A stretch of 64,000 nt of DNA from Mycolicibacterium sp. CBMA 247 (GTDB lineage Bacteria; Actinomycetota; Actinomycetes; Mycobacteriales; Mycobacteriaceae). The stretch is taken from contig NZ_VTGX01000002.1 in the NCBI RefSeq assembly GCF_009729095.1, positions 1,178,001-1,242,000 of the forward strand. The letters are read 5' to 3'. The notes beneath the pieces were generated by a model, which searched no databases, was not told where the DNA came from, and saw only the letters and a program-made list of their open reading frames with translations. The translations under genes and the position numbers were made by a program. Below are positions 44,624-54,990 of this stretch, one piece after another. How positions within the stretch are numbered: the first letter of the stretch is position 1; each line of letters starts with the position of its first letter.

Positions 44624-47508
44624 CCAGCCTGCCGCCGAATACCCGGCCGCCGCGGGCGGCGCGGGTGATCCGTTCGCTGGCGGCGCCGATCATCCTCGTC
44701 TGGTTGGTGATCGCGTACGTCCTGGGTGCGGTTGTCCCCCCGCTGGAACAGGTCGAGAAAGAGCATTCCGTATCGTTCATCCCCACCGATGCGCCGTCGT
44801 TCGAGGCGGTGCGGCGCATGGGTAACAGCTTCGGCGAGTCCAAATCGAACAGTGTGGCGATGATCGTGCTGGAGGGGCAACAACCCCTCGGCGATGAGAC
44901 GCACCTCTACTACAAGGATCTGATTCGTCAACTGAAAGCCGACAAGGCGCACGTACAACACGTGCAGGATTTCTGGGGAGATCCGCTCACCGCGGGTGCG
45001 GCGCAAAGCGCCGACAACAAGGCCGTGTACGTCCAGATGAGCCTGTCCGGTGACCTCGGTCAACCGGTGTCGGACGAGTCCGTACAAGCCGTCCGGGACA
45101 TCGTGAAGCGGACCCCACCCCCTCCAGGGGTCAAGGCCTATGTGACCGGACCCGCGGCGATCGTGGCCGATCTGAGCGAGAGCGGCAACCGGACCATCAT
45201 GCTGGTTACCGGGCTCAGCCTCGCGGTGATCCTCGGGATGCTGCTGTTCTTCTTCCGCTCGATCTTTACGGCCGTCATCCTGCTGCTTTTAGTGGGAGTC
45301 CAATTACAGGTGGCCCGCGGTGTGATCGCATTACTCGGCGATCACGGGCTTTTGGGCCTTTCCACCTATGCCGTCAATCTTCTCGTGACACTCGGAATCG
45401 CGGCTGGAACGGATTACGGCATATTTTATGTCGGTCGCTATCAGGAGGCGCGTCAGGCCGGGGAAGATCGGGAAACGGCCTTTTACACCACATACCGCAG
45501 CGTTGCCAAGGTTGTACTGGCGTCAGGTTTGACCATCGCCGGTGCGGTTTTCTGCCTCAGCTTCACCCGCTTGCCCTATTTCCGGACCCTTGGCATTCCC
45601 TGCGCGCTGGGCATGGTTGTCGCAGTTTGTGTGGCTTTGACGCTGATTCCGGCAGTTCTCGCTGTAGGTAGCCGATTCGGACTGTTCGAACCCAAGCGCA
45701 AGATCATTGCCCGTCGGTGGCGGCGTCTGGGCACGGCGATCGTGCGATGGCCCGCGCCCATTCTCGTCGCGACTTGCGCGGTGTCGCTTATCGGACTGCT
45801 GGCGCTACCGGCGTACCAACCCGGCTACAACGACCTGAAATATCTGCCAAAAGACATTCCGGCCAATGAGGGATATGAGGCCGCTGCGCGGCATTTTCCG
45901 CAGTCACTGATGATGTCGCCCGACGTCCTGTTGGTCGAGGCCGATCACGACCTTCGTAATCCCGCAGATTTCTTGATTCTGAACAAACTGGCCAAAGGGG
46001 TTCTGGCCGTTCCGGGGGTCTCCCGGGTACAGACGGTGACACGGCCCGAGGGCGTTCCCCTCAAACACACCACCATTCCGTTTCTCATCAGCTCGTCGAA
46101 TGCCGGCCAACTCCAGCTCCTGCCGTTCCAGAAGGCCCGGATGAATGACCTGGTTACCCAGGCCGACGAGCTCACCAAGACGGTTGGCGTGATGCAGCGC
46201 ATGTACAGCCTCATGCAACAGCTCGCTGCCACGACCAACAGCTTGGTCGGCAAGACCCACGACCTGGAGGCCACCACGAATGAGCTGCGGGATCACATGG
46301 CGGACTTCGATGACTTTTGGCGACCGGTTCGCAACTATCTCTACTGGGAGCCGCATTGCTACAACATCCCCATCTGCTGGTCGATCAAGTCCCTTTTCGA
46401 GGCGCTGGATGGTGTTGACAAGGTCACCGTGACGATGCACAAGCTGATCGGAAACCTCGACCAGCTGAATGCGCTCTTGCCGCAATTGATGGCCCAGTTC
46501 CCGTCAATGATCGCGACCATGCAAAGCACGCGGAGTGTGTTGTTGGGGATGCACACCACCATGTCGGGGATATTTTCGCAGATGGAGGAGATGAGCAATA
46601 ACGCCACTGCCATGGGCAGAGCGTTCGACAACGCTCAAAACGACGATTCTTTCTATTTGCCTCCGGAGGTTTTCAAGAACGCCGACTTCAAGCGGGTCAT
46701 GGACGTCTTCATATCACCGGATGGGAAGTCGGTACGCCTGCTGATTTCCCAACGGGGCGATCCGGCGACGCCCGAAGGTATTGCGCGGGTTGACCCGATA
46801 AAGACTGCGGCGGAGGAGGCGCTCAAGGGAACTCCGCTGGAGAATGCCAAGATCTATCTGACCGGCACCGCGGCAATGGCAAAAGACCAAGTGGACGGGT
46901 CCACGTACGATCTGCTGATCGCTGGAATTGCCGCATTGTGTCTGATCTTCATCATCATGTTGATCATGACCCGGAGCCTGGTCGCCTCTTTGGTGATCGT
47001 GGGGACGGTGGCGCTGTCGCTGGGCGCGGCGTTCGGATTGTCGGTGTTGATCTGGCAGCACATACTTGGAATTCAGTTGAACTGGATCGTGCTCGCCATT
47101 GCGCTGATCATTCTTTTGGCGGTCGGTTCTGACTACAACCTGCTGCTGGTGTCCCGGATGAAAGAGGAGATCGCCGCGGGTATCAACACCGGAATCATCC
47201 GGGCGATGGCCGGCAGCGGAAAGGTGGTGACGGCCGCGGGTCTGGTGTTCGCCTCCACCATGTTGTCGATGTTGGCCAGCGATGTCCGCACCATCGGTCA
47301 GGTGGGATCCACCATCGGTATCGGCCTGCTGTTCGACACCTTGGTGGTGCGCGCGTTCATGACGCCTTCTATTGCCGCGCTGCTGGGTCGCTGGTTCTGG
47401 TGGCCGCTACGAGTGCGCCCCCGCCCCGCCAGTGCACTGTTGCGGGCGACCGGACCGCGGCCACTGGTGCGTTCCCTGCTGTTGAAGCCAGAAGAACGCG
47501 GATCTTGA
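44620..47508 (+). CDS. mmpL: MmpL-family RND lipid transporter (first copy)
   Basis: This 962-residue inner-membrane RND transporter probably exports the lipopeptide. It shows an N-terminal helix, a periplasmic domain (about 50-200), a bundle of membrane helices, a second large periplasmic domain (about 400-740) rich in WEPHC and WRPVRNY segments typical of MmpL4, and a second helix bundle. The functional acidic motifs of the family are present as [15 protein letters not shown] and [15 protein letters not shown]. The ATG at 44620 overlaps the mmpS stop. The layout mmpS-mmpL-mmpL is the same as mmpS4-mmpL4a-mmpL4b of glycopeptidolipid loci. Confidence 0.96.
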   Translation: MTSLPPNTRPPRAARVIRSLAAPIILVWLVIAYVLGAVVPPLEQVEKEHSVSFIPTDAPSFEAVRRMGNSFGESKSNSVAMIVLEGQQPLGDETHLYYKDLIRQLKADKAHVQHVQDFWGDPLTAGAAQSADNKAVYVQMSLSGDLGQPVSDESVQAVRDIVKRTPPPPGVKAYVTGPAAIVADLSESGNRTIMLVTGLSLAVILGMLLFFFRSIFTAVILLLLVGVQLQVARGVIALLGDHGLLGLSTYAVNLLVTLGIAAGTDYGIFYVGRYQEARQAGEDRETAFYTTYRSVAKVVLASGLTIAGAVFCLSFTRLPYFRTLGIPCALGMVVAVCVALTLIPAVLAVGSRFGLFEPKRKIIARRWRRLGTAIVRWPAPILVATCAVSLIGLLALPAYQPGYNDLKYLPKDIPANEGYEAAARHFPQSLMMSPDVLLVEADHDLRNPADFLILNKLAKGVLAVPGVSRVQTVTRPEGVPLKHTTIPFLISSSNAGQLQLLPFQKARMNDLVTQADELTKTVGVMQRMYSLMQQLAATTNSLVGKTHDLEATTNELRDHMADFDDFWRPVRNYLYWEPHCYNIPICWSIKSLFEALDGVDKVTVTMHKLIGNLDQLNALLPQLMAQFPSMIATMQSTRSVLLGMHTTMSGIFSQMEEMSNNATAMGRAFDNAQNDDSFYLPPEVFKNADFKRVMDVFISPDGKSVRLLISQRGDPATPEGIARVDPIKTAAEEALKGTPLENAKIYLTGTAAMAKDQVDGSTYDLLIAGIAALCLIFIIMLIMTRSLVASLVIVGTVALSLGAAFGLSVLIWQHILGIQLNWIVLAIALIILLAVGSDYNLLLVSRMKEEIAAGINTGIIRAMAGSGKVVTAAGLVFASTMLSMLASDVRTIGQVGSTIGIGLLFDTLVVRAFMTPSIAALLGRWFWWPLRVRPRPASALLRATGPRPLVRSLLLKPEERGS

Positions 47509-47536
47509 TGACCACGTCTCCCTTGCTGGAGGCCCC

Positions 47537-50416
47537 ATGACCGACCAGCGGATGACCTCCGGGCCGCCGCGGGTTGCGCGCACGATCCATCGGTTCGCGG
47601 TGCTGATCATTCTGGGCTGGCTGGTGATCGTCGCCATCCTGACTTTCGCCGTTCCGTCCCTCGAAACGGTTGGACAGCAGCATTCGGTATCACTGTTACC
47701 CAGAGACGGCCCGTCGTTCCAGGCGATGCAGCGCATGGGAAAGAGCTTCGGCGAATCCGATTCCGACAGTGTGGCGATGATCGTCTTGGAGGGGCAACAA
47801 CCCCTCGGCGACGCGGCGCACCGTTATTACAACGACTTGATTCGGCAGTTGAAAGCCGACACCCGTCATGTGCAGCACGTCCAGGACTACTGGGGCGACC
47901 CCCTCACAGCGACCGCAGTGCAGAGTTCCGACAACAAGTCCGTCTATGTTCAGTTGAATCTGGCCGGTAACCAAGGCGAATCGCTTGCGAACGAATCCGT
48001 GCAAGCCGTCCGGAACATCGTGGCTCGCACTCCACCGCCGCCGGGAGTCACGACGTACGTCACCGGTCCCGCACCGCTGGTGTCGGATATGACCCACGCC
48101 GGCGACAAATCGATCATCAAAATCACGATCGTCTCGCTTGCGGTGATTATGACGATGCTGCTTCTTGTCTACCGGTCGATCGTCACGGCCGTCCTCCTGC
48201 TGGCCATGGTCGGAATACAAGTGCAGGTGGCCCGGGGAGCAGTCGCATTACTCGGCGCTTCCGGGGTCCTTGGGCTTTCGACGTTCGCTGTCAATCTGCT
48301 GGTCTCGCTCAGCATCGCGGTGGGAACGGACTACGGCATCTTCTTTCTCGGCCGATACCAGGAGGCGCGTCAGGCCGGCGAGGATCGGGAAGCCGCCTTT
48401 TACACCACATATCGAAGTGTGGCGAAGGTGGTCTTGGGCTCCGGTTTGACTATCGCGGGAGCGATTTTCTGTCTCAGTTTTGCCCGGTTGCCCTATTTCC
48501 ACACCATGGGTATCCCGACCGCCGTGGCCATGGTGGTCGCTGTAGTGGTGGCGCTCACGTTGATTCCGGCGGTGCTCGCGGTGGGCGGTCGTTTCGGGCT
48601 TTTCGAACCCAAACGCAAGATCATCGTCCGTCGCTGGCGGCGGCTGGGTACGGCGATCGTCCGCTGGCCCGCGCCCATTCTCATCACGGCCTGTGTGATC
48701 GCGCTGATCGGGCTGCTGGCCCTGCCGGCATATAAGACCAGTTACAACGACCGGCTGTACGTGCCTGCAGACATTCCGGCAAACCTGGGGTATGCGGCAG
48801 CCGAGCGGCACTTCCCCCAGTCGCGAATGACGCCGGACGTCCTGTTCGTCGAGGCCGACCACGATATGCGCAACCCGGCCGATCTGCTGATTTTGAACAA
48901 ATTGGCCAAGGCGGTCTTCGCGGTGCCCGGGATTTCTCGGGTCCAGGGGATTACTCGGCCTGAGGGCAACCCGATCAATCGGACATCGATACCATTTCTG
49001 CTCAGCCTGCAAAACGCCAACCAGAAACAACTGTTGCCGTTCCAGCGCAATCAAATGGGTGATCTGCTCAAGCAGGCGGATGACATATCGACATTGATAA
49101 ATCTGATGACCCACCTGTTGGGTGTGACGCAAAAAATGGTGAATACCACCCACGATATGACGCAGACCATTCATCAGCTGGAATCGGTTGTCAAGGAGTT
49201 GCGGGACCATATCGCGGATTTCGATGACTTTTGGCGGCCGGTACGCAATTATTTCTACTGGGAGCCGCACTGCTTCGATATACCGTTCTGCTGGTCGTTT
49301 CGATCCGTGTTCGATTCGCTCGACTCGGTCGACGCGGTTGTTGACCAGTTGCATGGCCTCGTCACCGAATCCGATCGGCTGGATGCGCTCATGCCGCAGC
49401 TGATCAAGCAGTTCCCGCCGATGATCGCGTCCATGAAGTCGATGCGGGCCATGACGCTGACCATGCACAGCACCATGATGGGCACCTTCGACCTGATGGA
49501 CGAGATGAGCGCGAATGCCACCGCGATGGGCCAAGCCTTCGATGCCGCCCGAAACGATGACACCTTCTACCTGCCGCCTGAAGTGCTGCAGAACGAGGAC
49601 TTCAAGCGCGCGATGAACTTGTTCTTCTCACCGGACGGCAGGTCGGTCCGATTCATCATTTCGCACCGGGGGGATCCCGCGACACCCGAAGGTATCGCTC
49701 GGGCCGACGCGATAGTCCGGGCGGCCGAAGAGGCGCTCAAGGTAACTCCCCTGGAAAGCGCGAAGATCTACCTGGCCGGGACCGCGGCGACGTTCAAGGA
49801 CATGCACGACGGCTCCACATACGATCTGCTCATCGCGGGTGTGGCTGCGCTCTGCCTGATTTTCATCATCATGCTGCTGATGACGCGCAGCTTGATCGCC
49901 GCCCTGGTCATCGTGGGCACGGTGGCGCTGTCGCTGGGCGCGGCGTTCGGACTGTCGGTGTTGATCTGGCAGCACATTCTCGGCATAAATCTGCACTGGC
50001 TCGTTCTCGCGATGTCCGTGATCATTCTTTTGGCGGTCGGTTCGGACTACAACCTGCTGCTGGTGTCCCGGATGAAAGAGGAGATCGGTGCGGGTATCAA
50101 CACGGGCATCATCCGGGCGATGGGCGGCAGCGGAAAGGTGGTGACGGCCGCGGGTCTGGTATTCGCCTTCACCATGATGTCGATGGTGGCCAGTGACCTG
50201 CGGATCATCGGTCAGGTGGGGTCCACCATCGGTATCGGCCTGCTGCTGGACACCCTGGTGGTCCGAGCCCTGATGACGCCGTCCATCGCCGCGCTGCTGG
50301 GCCGGTGGTTCTGGTGGCCGCAACGGGTGCGCCCCCGTCCGGCCAGCGGGATGCTCCGGGACACCGGCCCCCGTCCGGTGGTGCGTTCGCTACTCCTGAA
50401 GCGCGAAACGGACTGA
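47537..50416 (+). CDS. mmpL: MmpL-family RND lipid transporter (second copy)
   Basis: This 959-residue transporter is a close paralogue of the preceding gene across its whole length and almost certainly arose by tandem duplication. It keeps the same key motifs ([15 protein letters not shown] and [15 protein letters not shown]) and the same two-periplasmic-domain layout. GGAGG six bases or so before the ATG at 47537 supports the start, and the 28-base gap suggests one operon with mmpS and the first mmpL. Paired MmpLs in the glycopeptidolipid pathway are both required for export, so the pair here probably works together. Confidence 0.96.
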   Translation: MTDQRMTSGPPRVARTIHRFAVLIILGWLVIVAILTFAVPSLETVGQQHSVSLLPRDGPSFQAMQRMGKSFGESDSDSVAMIVLEGQQPLGDAAHRYYNDLIRQLKADTRHVQHVQDYWGDPLTATAVQSSDNKSVYVQLNLAGNQGESLANESVQAVRNIVARTPPPPGVTTYVTGPAPLVSDMTHAGDKSIIKITIVSLAVIMTMLLLVYRSIVTAVLLLAMVGIQVQVARGAVALLGASGVLGLSTFAVNLLVSLSIAVGTDYGIFFLGRYQEARQAGEDREAAFYTTYRSVAKVVLGSGLTIAGAIFCLSFARLPYFHTMGIPTAVAMVVAVVVALTLIPAVLAVGGRFGLFEPKRKIIVRRWRRLGTAIVRWPAPILITACVIALIGLLALPAYKTSYNDRLYVPADIPANLGYAAAERHFPQSRMTPDVLFVEADHDMRNPADLLILNKLAKAVFAVPGISRVQGITRPEGNPINRTSIPFLLSLQNANQKQLLPFQRNQMGDLLKQADDISTLINLMTHLLGVTQKMVNTTHDMTQTIHQLESVVKELRDHIADFDDFWRPVRNYFYWEPHCFDIPFCWSFRSVFDSLDSVDAVVDQLHGLVTESDRLDALMPQLIKQFPPMIASMKSMRAMTLTMHSTMMGTFDLMDEMSANATAMGQAFDAARNDDTFYLPPEVLQNEDFKRAMNLFFSPDGRSVRFIISHRGDPATPEGIARADAIVRAAEEALKVTPLESAKIYLAGTAATFKDMHDGSTYDLLIAGVAALCLIFIIMLLMTRSLIAALVIVGTVALSLGAAFGLSVLIWQHILGINLHWLVLAMSVIILLAVGSDYNLLLVSRMKEEIGAGINTGIIRAMGGSGKVVTAAGLVFAFTMMSMVASDLRIIGQVGSTIGIGLLLDTLVVRALMTPSIAALLGRWFWWPQRVRPRPASGMLRDTGPRPVVRSLLLKRETD

Positions 50417-50561
50417 TCGGCAGCGCCTTTCCGGCGTATCGGTGGCAAACCGCTTTCTTGGGCAAATAACTAGCCCGTGGCGTAGACAGCAAATTATGAA
50501 AACCTCGGCGGGTTCGCGCTGGGCGAGTAGAGTCCGCCACCGAGGGGAGGAGGTCCACGTG

Positions 50562-50885
50562 ATGGAACCATCACCGATCAGATTGGCTGTCGCCGCCGGC
50601 GGTCTTGCGTTGTCACTCACTGTCGGCGCCGGAATCGCGTCCGCCGGTCCCAACCTGGACTCGGCGGTCAACAGCACCTGTAGCTATCCGCAGGTGATGG
50701 CGGCGCTGACGGCGCAAGATCCCAGAGCGAACGACTCGCCCGTGGCGCAATCGATGTTGCGTCAGTTCCTGGCGGCGCCAACCGCGCAACGCCAGCGCAT
50801 GGCCGAGGCCATCGTCGCTCAACCGGCCAATCAGCAGTATCTGGGACTGCTGCAGACGACCTTCGATACCTGTAACAACTTCTGA
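50562..50885 (+). CDS. Small secreted hemophore-like protein
   Basis: This protein of about 107 residues has a signal peptide (basic start, hydrophobic LAVAAGGLALSLTVGAG, cleavage near IASAG). The short mature helical domain carries two cysteines (STCSYPQV near its start and FDTCNNF at its end), the pattern of the mycobacterial hemophore-related family of which Rv0203 is the known haem-binding member. A GGGGAGGAGG sits just upstream; ATG 50562 is chosen, with GTG 50559 directly before it as an alternative. It lies about 145 bases after mmpL and may have its own promoter. Haem binding is not shown by the sequence. Confidence 0.75.
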   Translation: MEPSPIRLAVAAGGLALSLTVGAGIASAGPNLDSAVNSTCSYPQVMAALTAQDPRANDSPVAQSMLRQFLAAPTAQRQRMAEAIVAQPANQQYLGLLQTTFDTCNNF

Positions 50886-50892
50886 GCGGGCG

Positions 50893-51810
50893 TCAGTGCC
50901 TCGGCTTGGTTCCGCCGAGTTGCTTCGTCAACGTGTCGGCCGTCGCCACCAGCGCCTGGGCTCGCTCGGTGATCTCCTTGTCCGTCAAGGCCGTTCCGAT
51001 GTGCAGTGACGCGGCCATGATCTGGCGTTGGTAGTGGTCGAACACCGGTGCGGAGATCACGCTGATGTCATGCGGCGTGCGGCCGCCCGGACCCTCGTCA
51101 CGCAGATACACGCGTTCACCGATGTCGGACACCAGCTCGCTGAGCAGTGCGCGCAGCTCGTCGGGAAGGTTCGTCGACATCCCCGCCATCAATGCGTAGA
51201 GCCTGCGGCCTCCGGGCGTCAGTCGTTCCACGAGATATCCGTCGGCGCGGCAGTTTTCGATCACCCGCTGCAGCCGTGCGGATTCGGTGCGCAGCGGGAT
51301 CGTCGGTGCCTTGGCCAGCCAGGCCCGCAGCGCGTCGTCATCCCACAGCACGAACATCAAGCCGACGGGCGGTGCGAACGGATAGCTCTGTCCGACCCGG
51401 ACCCCGGTGTCGCGGCCCGGCGGGCCGACCAGTTCCAGGACGGTGATCCGGTCATCGACGACGGCGGTCAGGCCCGCCGAAGTATCGAAAGTGGTTGACA
51501 GCGCGCGTAACTCGGCACGCGCCGCGGGGTTGACCCGCATGGACTCCTGCGCGAGGTGGCCGAGTGCGATCAGTGCGGGGCCGAGCCGGTAGGACTTGTC
51601 CTTCCCGTTCTCCGCGGTTTCGCGTACCAGGTAACCCGCTTCGGTGAGGGTGCCGAGGATGCCGAGGCACGTCGGCTTGCTCAGCCCCACCCGGCGGGCC
51701 AGCTCCGAGAGCCCGAACCGCTCCTGCGGATGGCGGGACAGAAAGTCCAGGATGGCCACCACCCGGGCGGTGGGCGGTGAGGCGCGGACAGCCGGTTCGG
51801 CCTCTGGCAT
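50893..51810 (-). CDS. IclR-family transcriptional regulator
   Basis: This 305-residue regulator has an N-terminal winged helix-turn-helix (RVVAILDFLSRHPQERFGLS, then LARRVGLSKPTCLGIL) and a C-terminal IclR effector-binding domain with LELVGPPGRD and PVGLMFVLW. GGGAGG lies just upstream of the ATG at 51810. It is divergent from the DUF1214 gene and shares a 108-base promoter region that also contains a KstR-type site. It may respond to an aromatic or steroid intermediate and regulate the adjacent operon, which is inference from position. Confidence 0.92.
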   Translation of the reverse strand: MPEAEPAVRASPPTARVVAILDFLSRHPQERFGLSELARRVGLSKPTCLGILGTLTEAGYLVRETAENGKDKSYRLGPALIALGHLAQESMRVNPAARAELRALSTTFDTSAGLTAVVDDRITVLELVGPPGRDTGVRVGQSYPFAPPVGLMFVLWDDDALRAWLAKAPTIPLRTESARLQRVIENCRADGYLVERLTPGGRRLYALMAGMSTNLPDELRALLSELVSDIGERVYLRDEGPGGRTPHDISVISAPVFDHYQRQIMAASLHIGTALTDKEITERAQALVATADTLTKQLGGTKPRH

Positions 51811-51844
51811 CGATCCTCCCGGCAGTATCGGCGTTGACGCGAAT

Positions 51845-51858
51845 TGGAACGCGTTCTA
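51845..51858. promoter_or_regulatory. KstR-type operator upstream of the DUF1214-SDR-sulfotransferase operon
   Basis: TGGAACGCGTTCTA is a perfect match to the published KstR consensus TnnAACnnGTTnnA, the TetR-family repressor of cholesterol catabolism in mycobacteria. It lies 61 bases upstream of the ATG at 51919, between that gene and the divergent IclR gene, so it could control both. Confidence 0.85.
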
Positions 51859-51918
51859 GTGTCAGGTAGGAAACTCTACCACTGCGGACCAATATTGGAC
51901 CGAGAGAGCAGATGCTGG

Positions 51919-53046
51919 ATGTACTCACAGCCGTTGACAGACGCCATCGCCGAGGCCGAACGCCTGGTGGCCGCCGCGCCGTTCATCGAGTCGGAAGCCG
52001 ATCTCCTGGAGGGCCTGCAATACCTGGCCGGATGCATCTCGGGATGCACGCACCTGGCCTTCGACTACGACCGGGACCACCCGTTCCTGCAGTCGGGAAC
52101 CGGCCCGTACACCAAGATGGGCCTGGACAACCCCGACACCCTCTACTTCGGCACCCGGGTGCAGCCCGGCCACGAGTACGTCGTCACCGGAAAGCGGGGC
52201 ACCACCACCGATCTGAGCTTCCAGATGCTCGGTGGCGAGTACACCGACGACAATGTGCCCGCCAGTCAGGCCGCCTTCGACGACCGCGAACTCGATATCG
52301 CTGCCGACGGCACCTTCGAATGGCGCGTCACCCCGACGAGCCCGTCGCAGCTGCTGATCCGCGAGGTGTACAACGACTGGTCGGCGCAACGCGGCCACGT
52401 AAATGTGGCCCGTACCGACACGGCAGGTACCGCCCCGGCGCCACTGGCCAAGGAATTGATCGAGAAGCGCTACGGCGTGGCGGGTAAGCAACTCGTGCAG
52501 CGGGTGAAGACCTGGCTGCAGTTCCCGCAGTGGTTCTACAACAACCTGCCCGTCAACACCATGGTGGCGCCGCGCCTGACGCCCGGCGGCCTGGCGACGC
52601 AGTACTCGTCGGTCGGGCACTTCGACCTGACGCCCGAGCAGGCCATGATCATCACCCTGCCGGTCACCGACGCGCCATATCTCGGCTTCCAGCTGGGCAG
52701 CCTGTGGTACATCTCGCTGGATTACATCAACCACCAGACCTCGCTCAATGGCACTCAGGCGCAAGCGGATCCGGACGGCAAGATCCGCATCGTGGTCTCC
52801 GAGGCCAACCCGGGTGTGACCAACTGGTGCGAGACCCTCGGCCACCGCAAGGGCTACCTGCAGTTCCGCTGGCAGCGGCTCTCGCGTGAGCTCACCGAGG
52901 CCGACGGTCCGACGGTGGAACTCCTCGACGTGGCCGACGTCGAGAAGGCGTTGCCGTTCTACGAGCACAACAAGATCTCTGAGCAGGACTGGCGGGCCCG
53001 GATTGCGCTCCGCCAGAATCAAATCGCAAATAGGATGCTGGGGTAG
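51919..53046 (+). CDS. DUF1214-domain protein (Rv3531c-like)
   Basis: This 375-residue protein matches, from memory, the Rv3531c family member at the head of a KstR-regulated steroid operon. It has DUF1214-like segments (WFYNNLPVNTMVAPRLTPG, FHLTP-like FDLTPEQAMIITLPV, and SLWYISLDYINHQTSLNG). Its biochemical role is unknown. The ATG at 51919 is preferred because the frame upstream is unlike the family and runs through the KstR site; an out-of-frame ATG lies seven bases before. It is followed after two bases by the SDR gene, so they form one operon. Confidence 0.88.
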   Translation: MYSQPLTDAIAEAERLVAAAPFIESEADLLEGLQYLAGCISGCTHLAFDYDRDHPFLQSGTGPYTKMGLDNPDTLYFGTRVQPGHEYVVTGKRGTTTDLSFQMLGGEYTDDNVPASQAAFDDRELDIAADGTFEWRVTPTSPSQLLIREVYNDWSAQRGHVNVARTDTAGTAPAPLAKELIEKRYGVAGKQLVQRVKTWLQFPQWFYNNLPVNTMVAPRLTPGGLATQYSSVGHFDLTPEQAMIITLPVTDAPYLGFQLGSLWYISLDYINHQTSLNGTQAQADPDGKIRIVVSEANPGVTNWCETLGHRKGYLQFRWQRLSRELTEADGPTVELLDVADVEKALPFYEHNKISEQDWRARIALRQNQIANRMLG

Positions 53047-53048
53047 CC

Positions 53049-53831
53049 ATGTCAGGACTTCTCGAAAACAAGGTTGTCGTCATCAGCGGTGTGGGGCCCG
53101 CCCTGGGTACCACGCTGGCGCGACGCTGCGCCGAGGCCGGAGCCGATCTCGTGCTGGCCGCGCGCACCGTGGAGCGGCTCGACGAGGTGGCCAAACAGGT
53201 GACCGATCTCGGCCGTCGCGCCGTCTCGGTCGGCACCGACATCACCGACGAGGCCCAGGTGAACAGCCTGGTCGACGCGTCGCTCGAGGCGTACGGCAAG
53301 GTCGACGTGTTGATCAACAACGCGTTCCGTGTGCCGTCGATGAAGCCCTTCGCCAATACCACCTTCGATCACATGCGCGATGCCATCGAGCTCACGGTGT
53401 TCGGTGCGCTGCGTATGGTCCAGGCCTTCACCCCGGCGCTGGCCGAGAGCAAGGGCTCCGTCGTCAACGTGAACTCCATGGTGGTGCGGCACTCACAGGC
53501 CAAGTACGGCGCCTACAAGATGGCCAAGTCGGCTCTGCTGGCCATGTCGCAGACCTTGGCCACCGAGCTCGGCGATCAGGGCATCCGGGTGAATTCGGTC
53601 CTGCCCGGCTATATCTGGGGCGGCACGCTGGAGAGTTACTTCACCCATCAGGCGGGCAAGTACGGCACCACTGTCGACGAGATTTACAAGGCGACGGCCG
53701 CCTCCTCCGACCTTAAGCGTCTGCCGACCGAGGACGAGGTGGCCTCGGCGATCCTGTTCATGGCCAGCGATCTGTCCAGCGGCATCACCGGCCAGGCACT
53801 CGACGTCAATTGCGGGGAGTACAAGGCGTGA
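53049..53831 (+). CDS. SDR-family oxidoreductase (Rv3530c-like)
   Basis: This 260-residue classical short-chain dehydrogenase/reductase has an N-terminal dinucleotide-binding motif (VVISGVGPALGTTLA), an NNAFR segment in the NNAG position, a catalytic Ser in VNVNSMVV, and YGAYK as the YxxxK active site. The C-terminal SDLSSGITGQALDVNCG is typical. It probably oxidises or reduces a hydroxyl/keto group of a steroid or CoA intermediate, judged by its neighbours. It starts two bases after the DUF1214 gene and its TGA overlaps the next gene's GTG. Confidence 0.92.
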   Translation: MSGLLENKVVVISGVGPALGTTLARRCAEAGADLVLAARTVERLDEVAKQVTDLGRRAVSVGTDITDEAQVNSLVDASLEAYGKVDVLINNAFRVPSMKPFANTTFDHMRDAIELTVFGALRMVQAFTPALAESKGSVVNVNSMVVRHSQAKYGAYKMAKSALLAMSQTLATELGDQGIRVNSVLPGYIWGGTLESYFTHQAGKYGTTVDEIYKATAASSDLKRLPTEDEVASAILFMASDLSSGITGQALDVNCGEYKA

Positions 53832-54973
53832 CAGCACGCACCGATGTCGGCACCGTCGAGGACTTGCACGCCTCGGCGGTAAAGGCCTGCGGTCTGGAGG
53901 ATTTCGGCACCGACGACGACAACTACCTGGAAGCGCTCGGGGTGCTGCTGGATTCCTACCAGCGCGACGCCGATCTGACCGAGCTCGGCAGCAAGATGCA
54001 GCGCTTCTTCACGCGAAACGCGCTGGTGGCCCGTCTCGTTTCGGAAGCTGCATTCAAGCAGCACCCGCAGCACGTCGACGTGCCGATCGACCGGCCGATC
54101 TTCGTCACCGGCCTGCCGCGCACCGGCACCACGGTGATCCACCGCTTGCTGGCCGCGGACCCGATGCATCAGGGTTTGGAGATGTGGCTGGCGGAGTTCC
54201 CGCAGCCGCGGCCGCCGCGTGAAACCTGGCCGGATAACCCGGTTTTCAGTGCGCTCGATGCCCGGTTCAAGAAGGCGCATGAGGAGAACCCGGATTACAC
54301 GGGTCTGCACTTTATGACGGCGGACGAGGTCGAGGAATGCTGGCAGTTGCTGCGCCAGTCGTTGCACTCGGTGTCCTACGAGACGCTGGCCCATGTGCCG
54401 ACCTACGCGCAGTGGCTGGCCCGTCAGGACTGGGCCAAGTCCTACCAGCGGCACCGGAAGAACCTGCAGCTGATCGGGCTGAACGAGCCCGAGAAGCGTT
54501 GGGTGCTCAAGAACCCCAGTCATCTGTTCGCGCTCGACGCGGTGTTCGCGACCTATCCGGACGCACTGGTCATCCAATGCCACCGTCCGGCCGAGACCAT
54601 CCTGGCCTCGATGTGCTCGCTGGCGCAGCAAACCACCGCCGGCTGGTCGAACACCTTCGTCGGCGCCCATATCGGCGCCGACGCACTCGAGACCTGGTCG
54701 CGCGGGCTGGAACTGTTCGATGCCGAACGGCGCAAGCATGATTCGGCACAGTTCTACGACGTCGACTACTTCGAGTTCATCGCCGATCCGTTGGCGACGG
54801 TGGAGAACATCTACCGTCACTTCGGGCTGCCCTACACCGATGCGGCCCGCGCTGCCGTCGAGCAGGTGGACACGGCCAGCAAGCAAGGTCCGCGCGCGCC
54901 GAAACACACCTACGCACTCGCCGATTACGGATTGACCGCCGAGACCGTCAAGGAGCGGTTCAAGGGGCTGTGA
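53828..54973 (+). CDS. Sulfotransferase-family protein (Rv3529c-like)
   Basis: This 381-residue protein has a sulfotransferase-like PAPS 5'-phosphosulfate loop (FVTGLPRTGTTVIHRLL) and a second PAPS-contact region (KNPSHLFALDAVFATYPDA followed by HRPAETILASM). GTG 53828 overlaps the SDR stop (GTGA), which sets the start and implies coupled translation. Mycobacterial sulfotransferases of this group sit in the cholesterol regulon, but the acceptor is not known to me. Confidence 0.88.
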   Translation: MTARTDVGTVEDLHASAVKACGLEDFGTDDDNYLEALGVLLDSYQRDADLTELGSKMQRFFTRNALVARLVSEAAFKQHPQHVDVPIDRPIFVTGLPRTGTTVIHRLLAADPMHQGLEMWLAEFPQPRPPRETWPDNPVFSALDARFKKAHEENPDYTGLHFMTADEVEECWQLLRQSLHSVSYETLAHVPTYAQWLARQDWAKSYQRHRKNLQLIGLNEPEKRWVLKNPSHLFALDAVFATYPDALVIQCHRPAETILASMCSLAQQTTAGWSNTFVGAHIGADALETWSRGLELFDAERRKHDSAQFYDVDYFEFIADPLATVENIYRHFGLPYTDAARAAVEQVDTASKQGPRAPKHTYALADYGLTAETVKERFKGL

Positions 54974-54990
54974 AAGGGTAATCGCCTGTA

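Noticed and set aside
50900..50919. Hairpin CTCGGC/GCCGAG as a terminator between the hemophore-like and IclR genes
   Set aside because: It lies in the IclR coding end, lacks a T-run and such short GC hairpins are common at this GC content.
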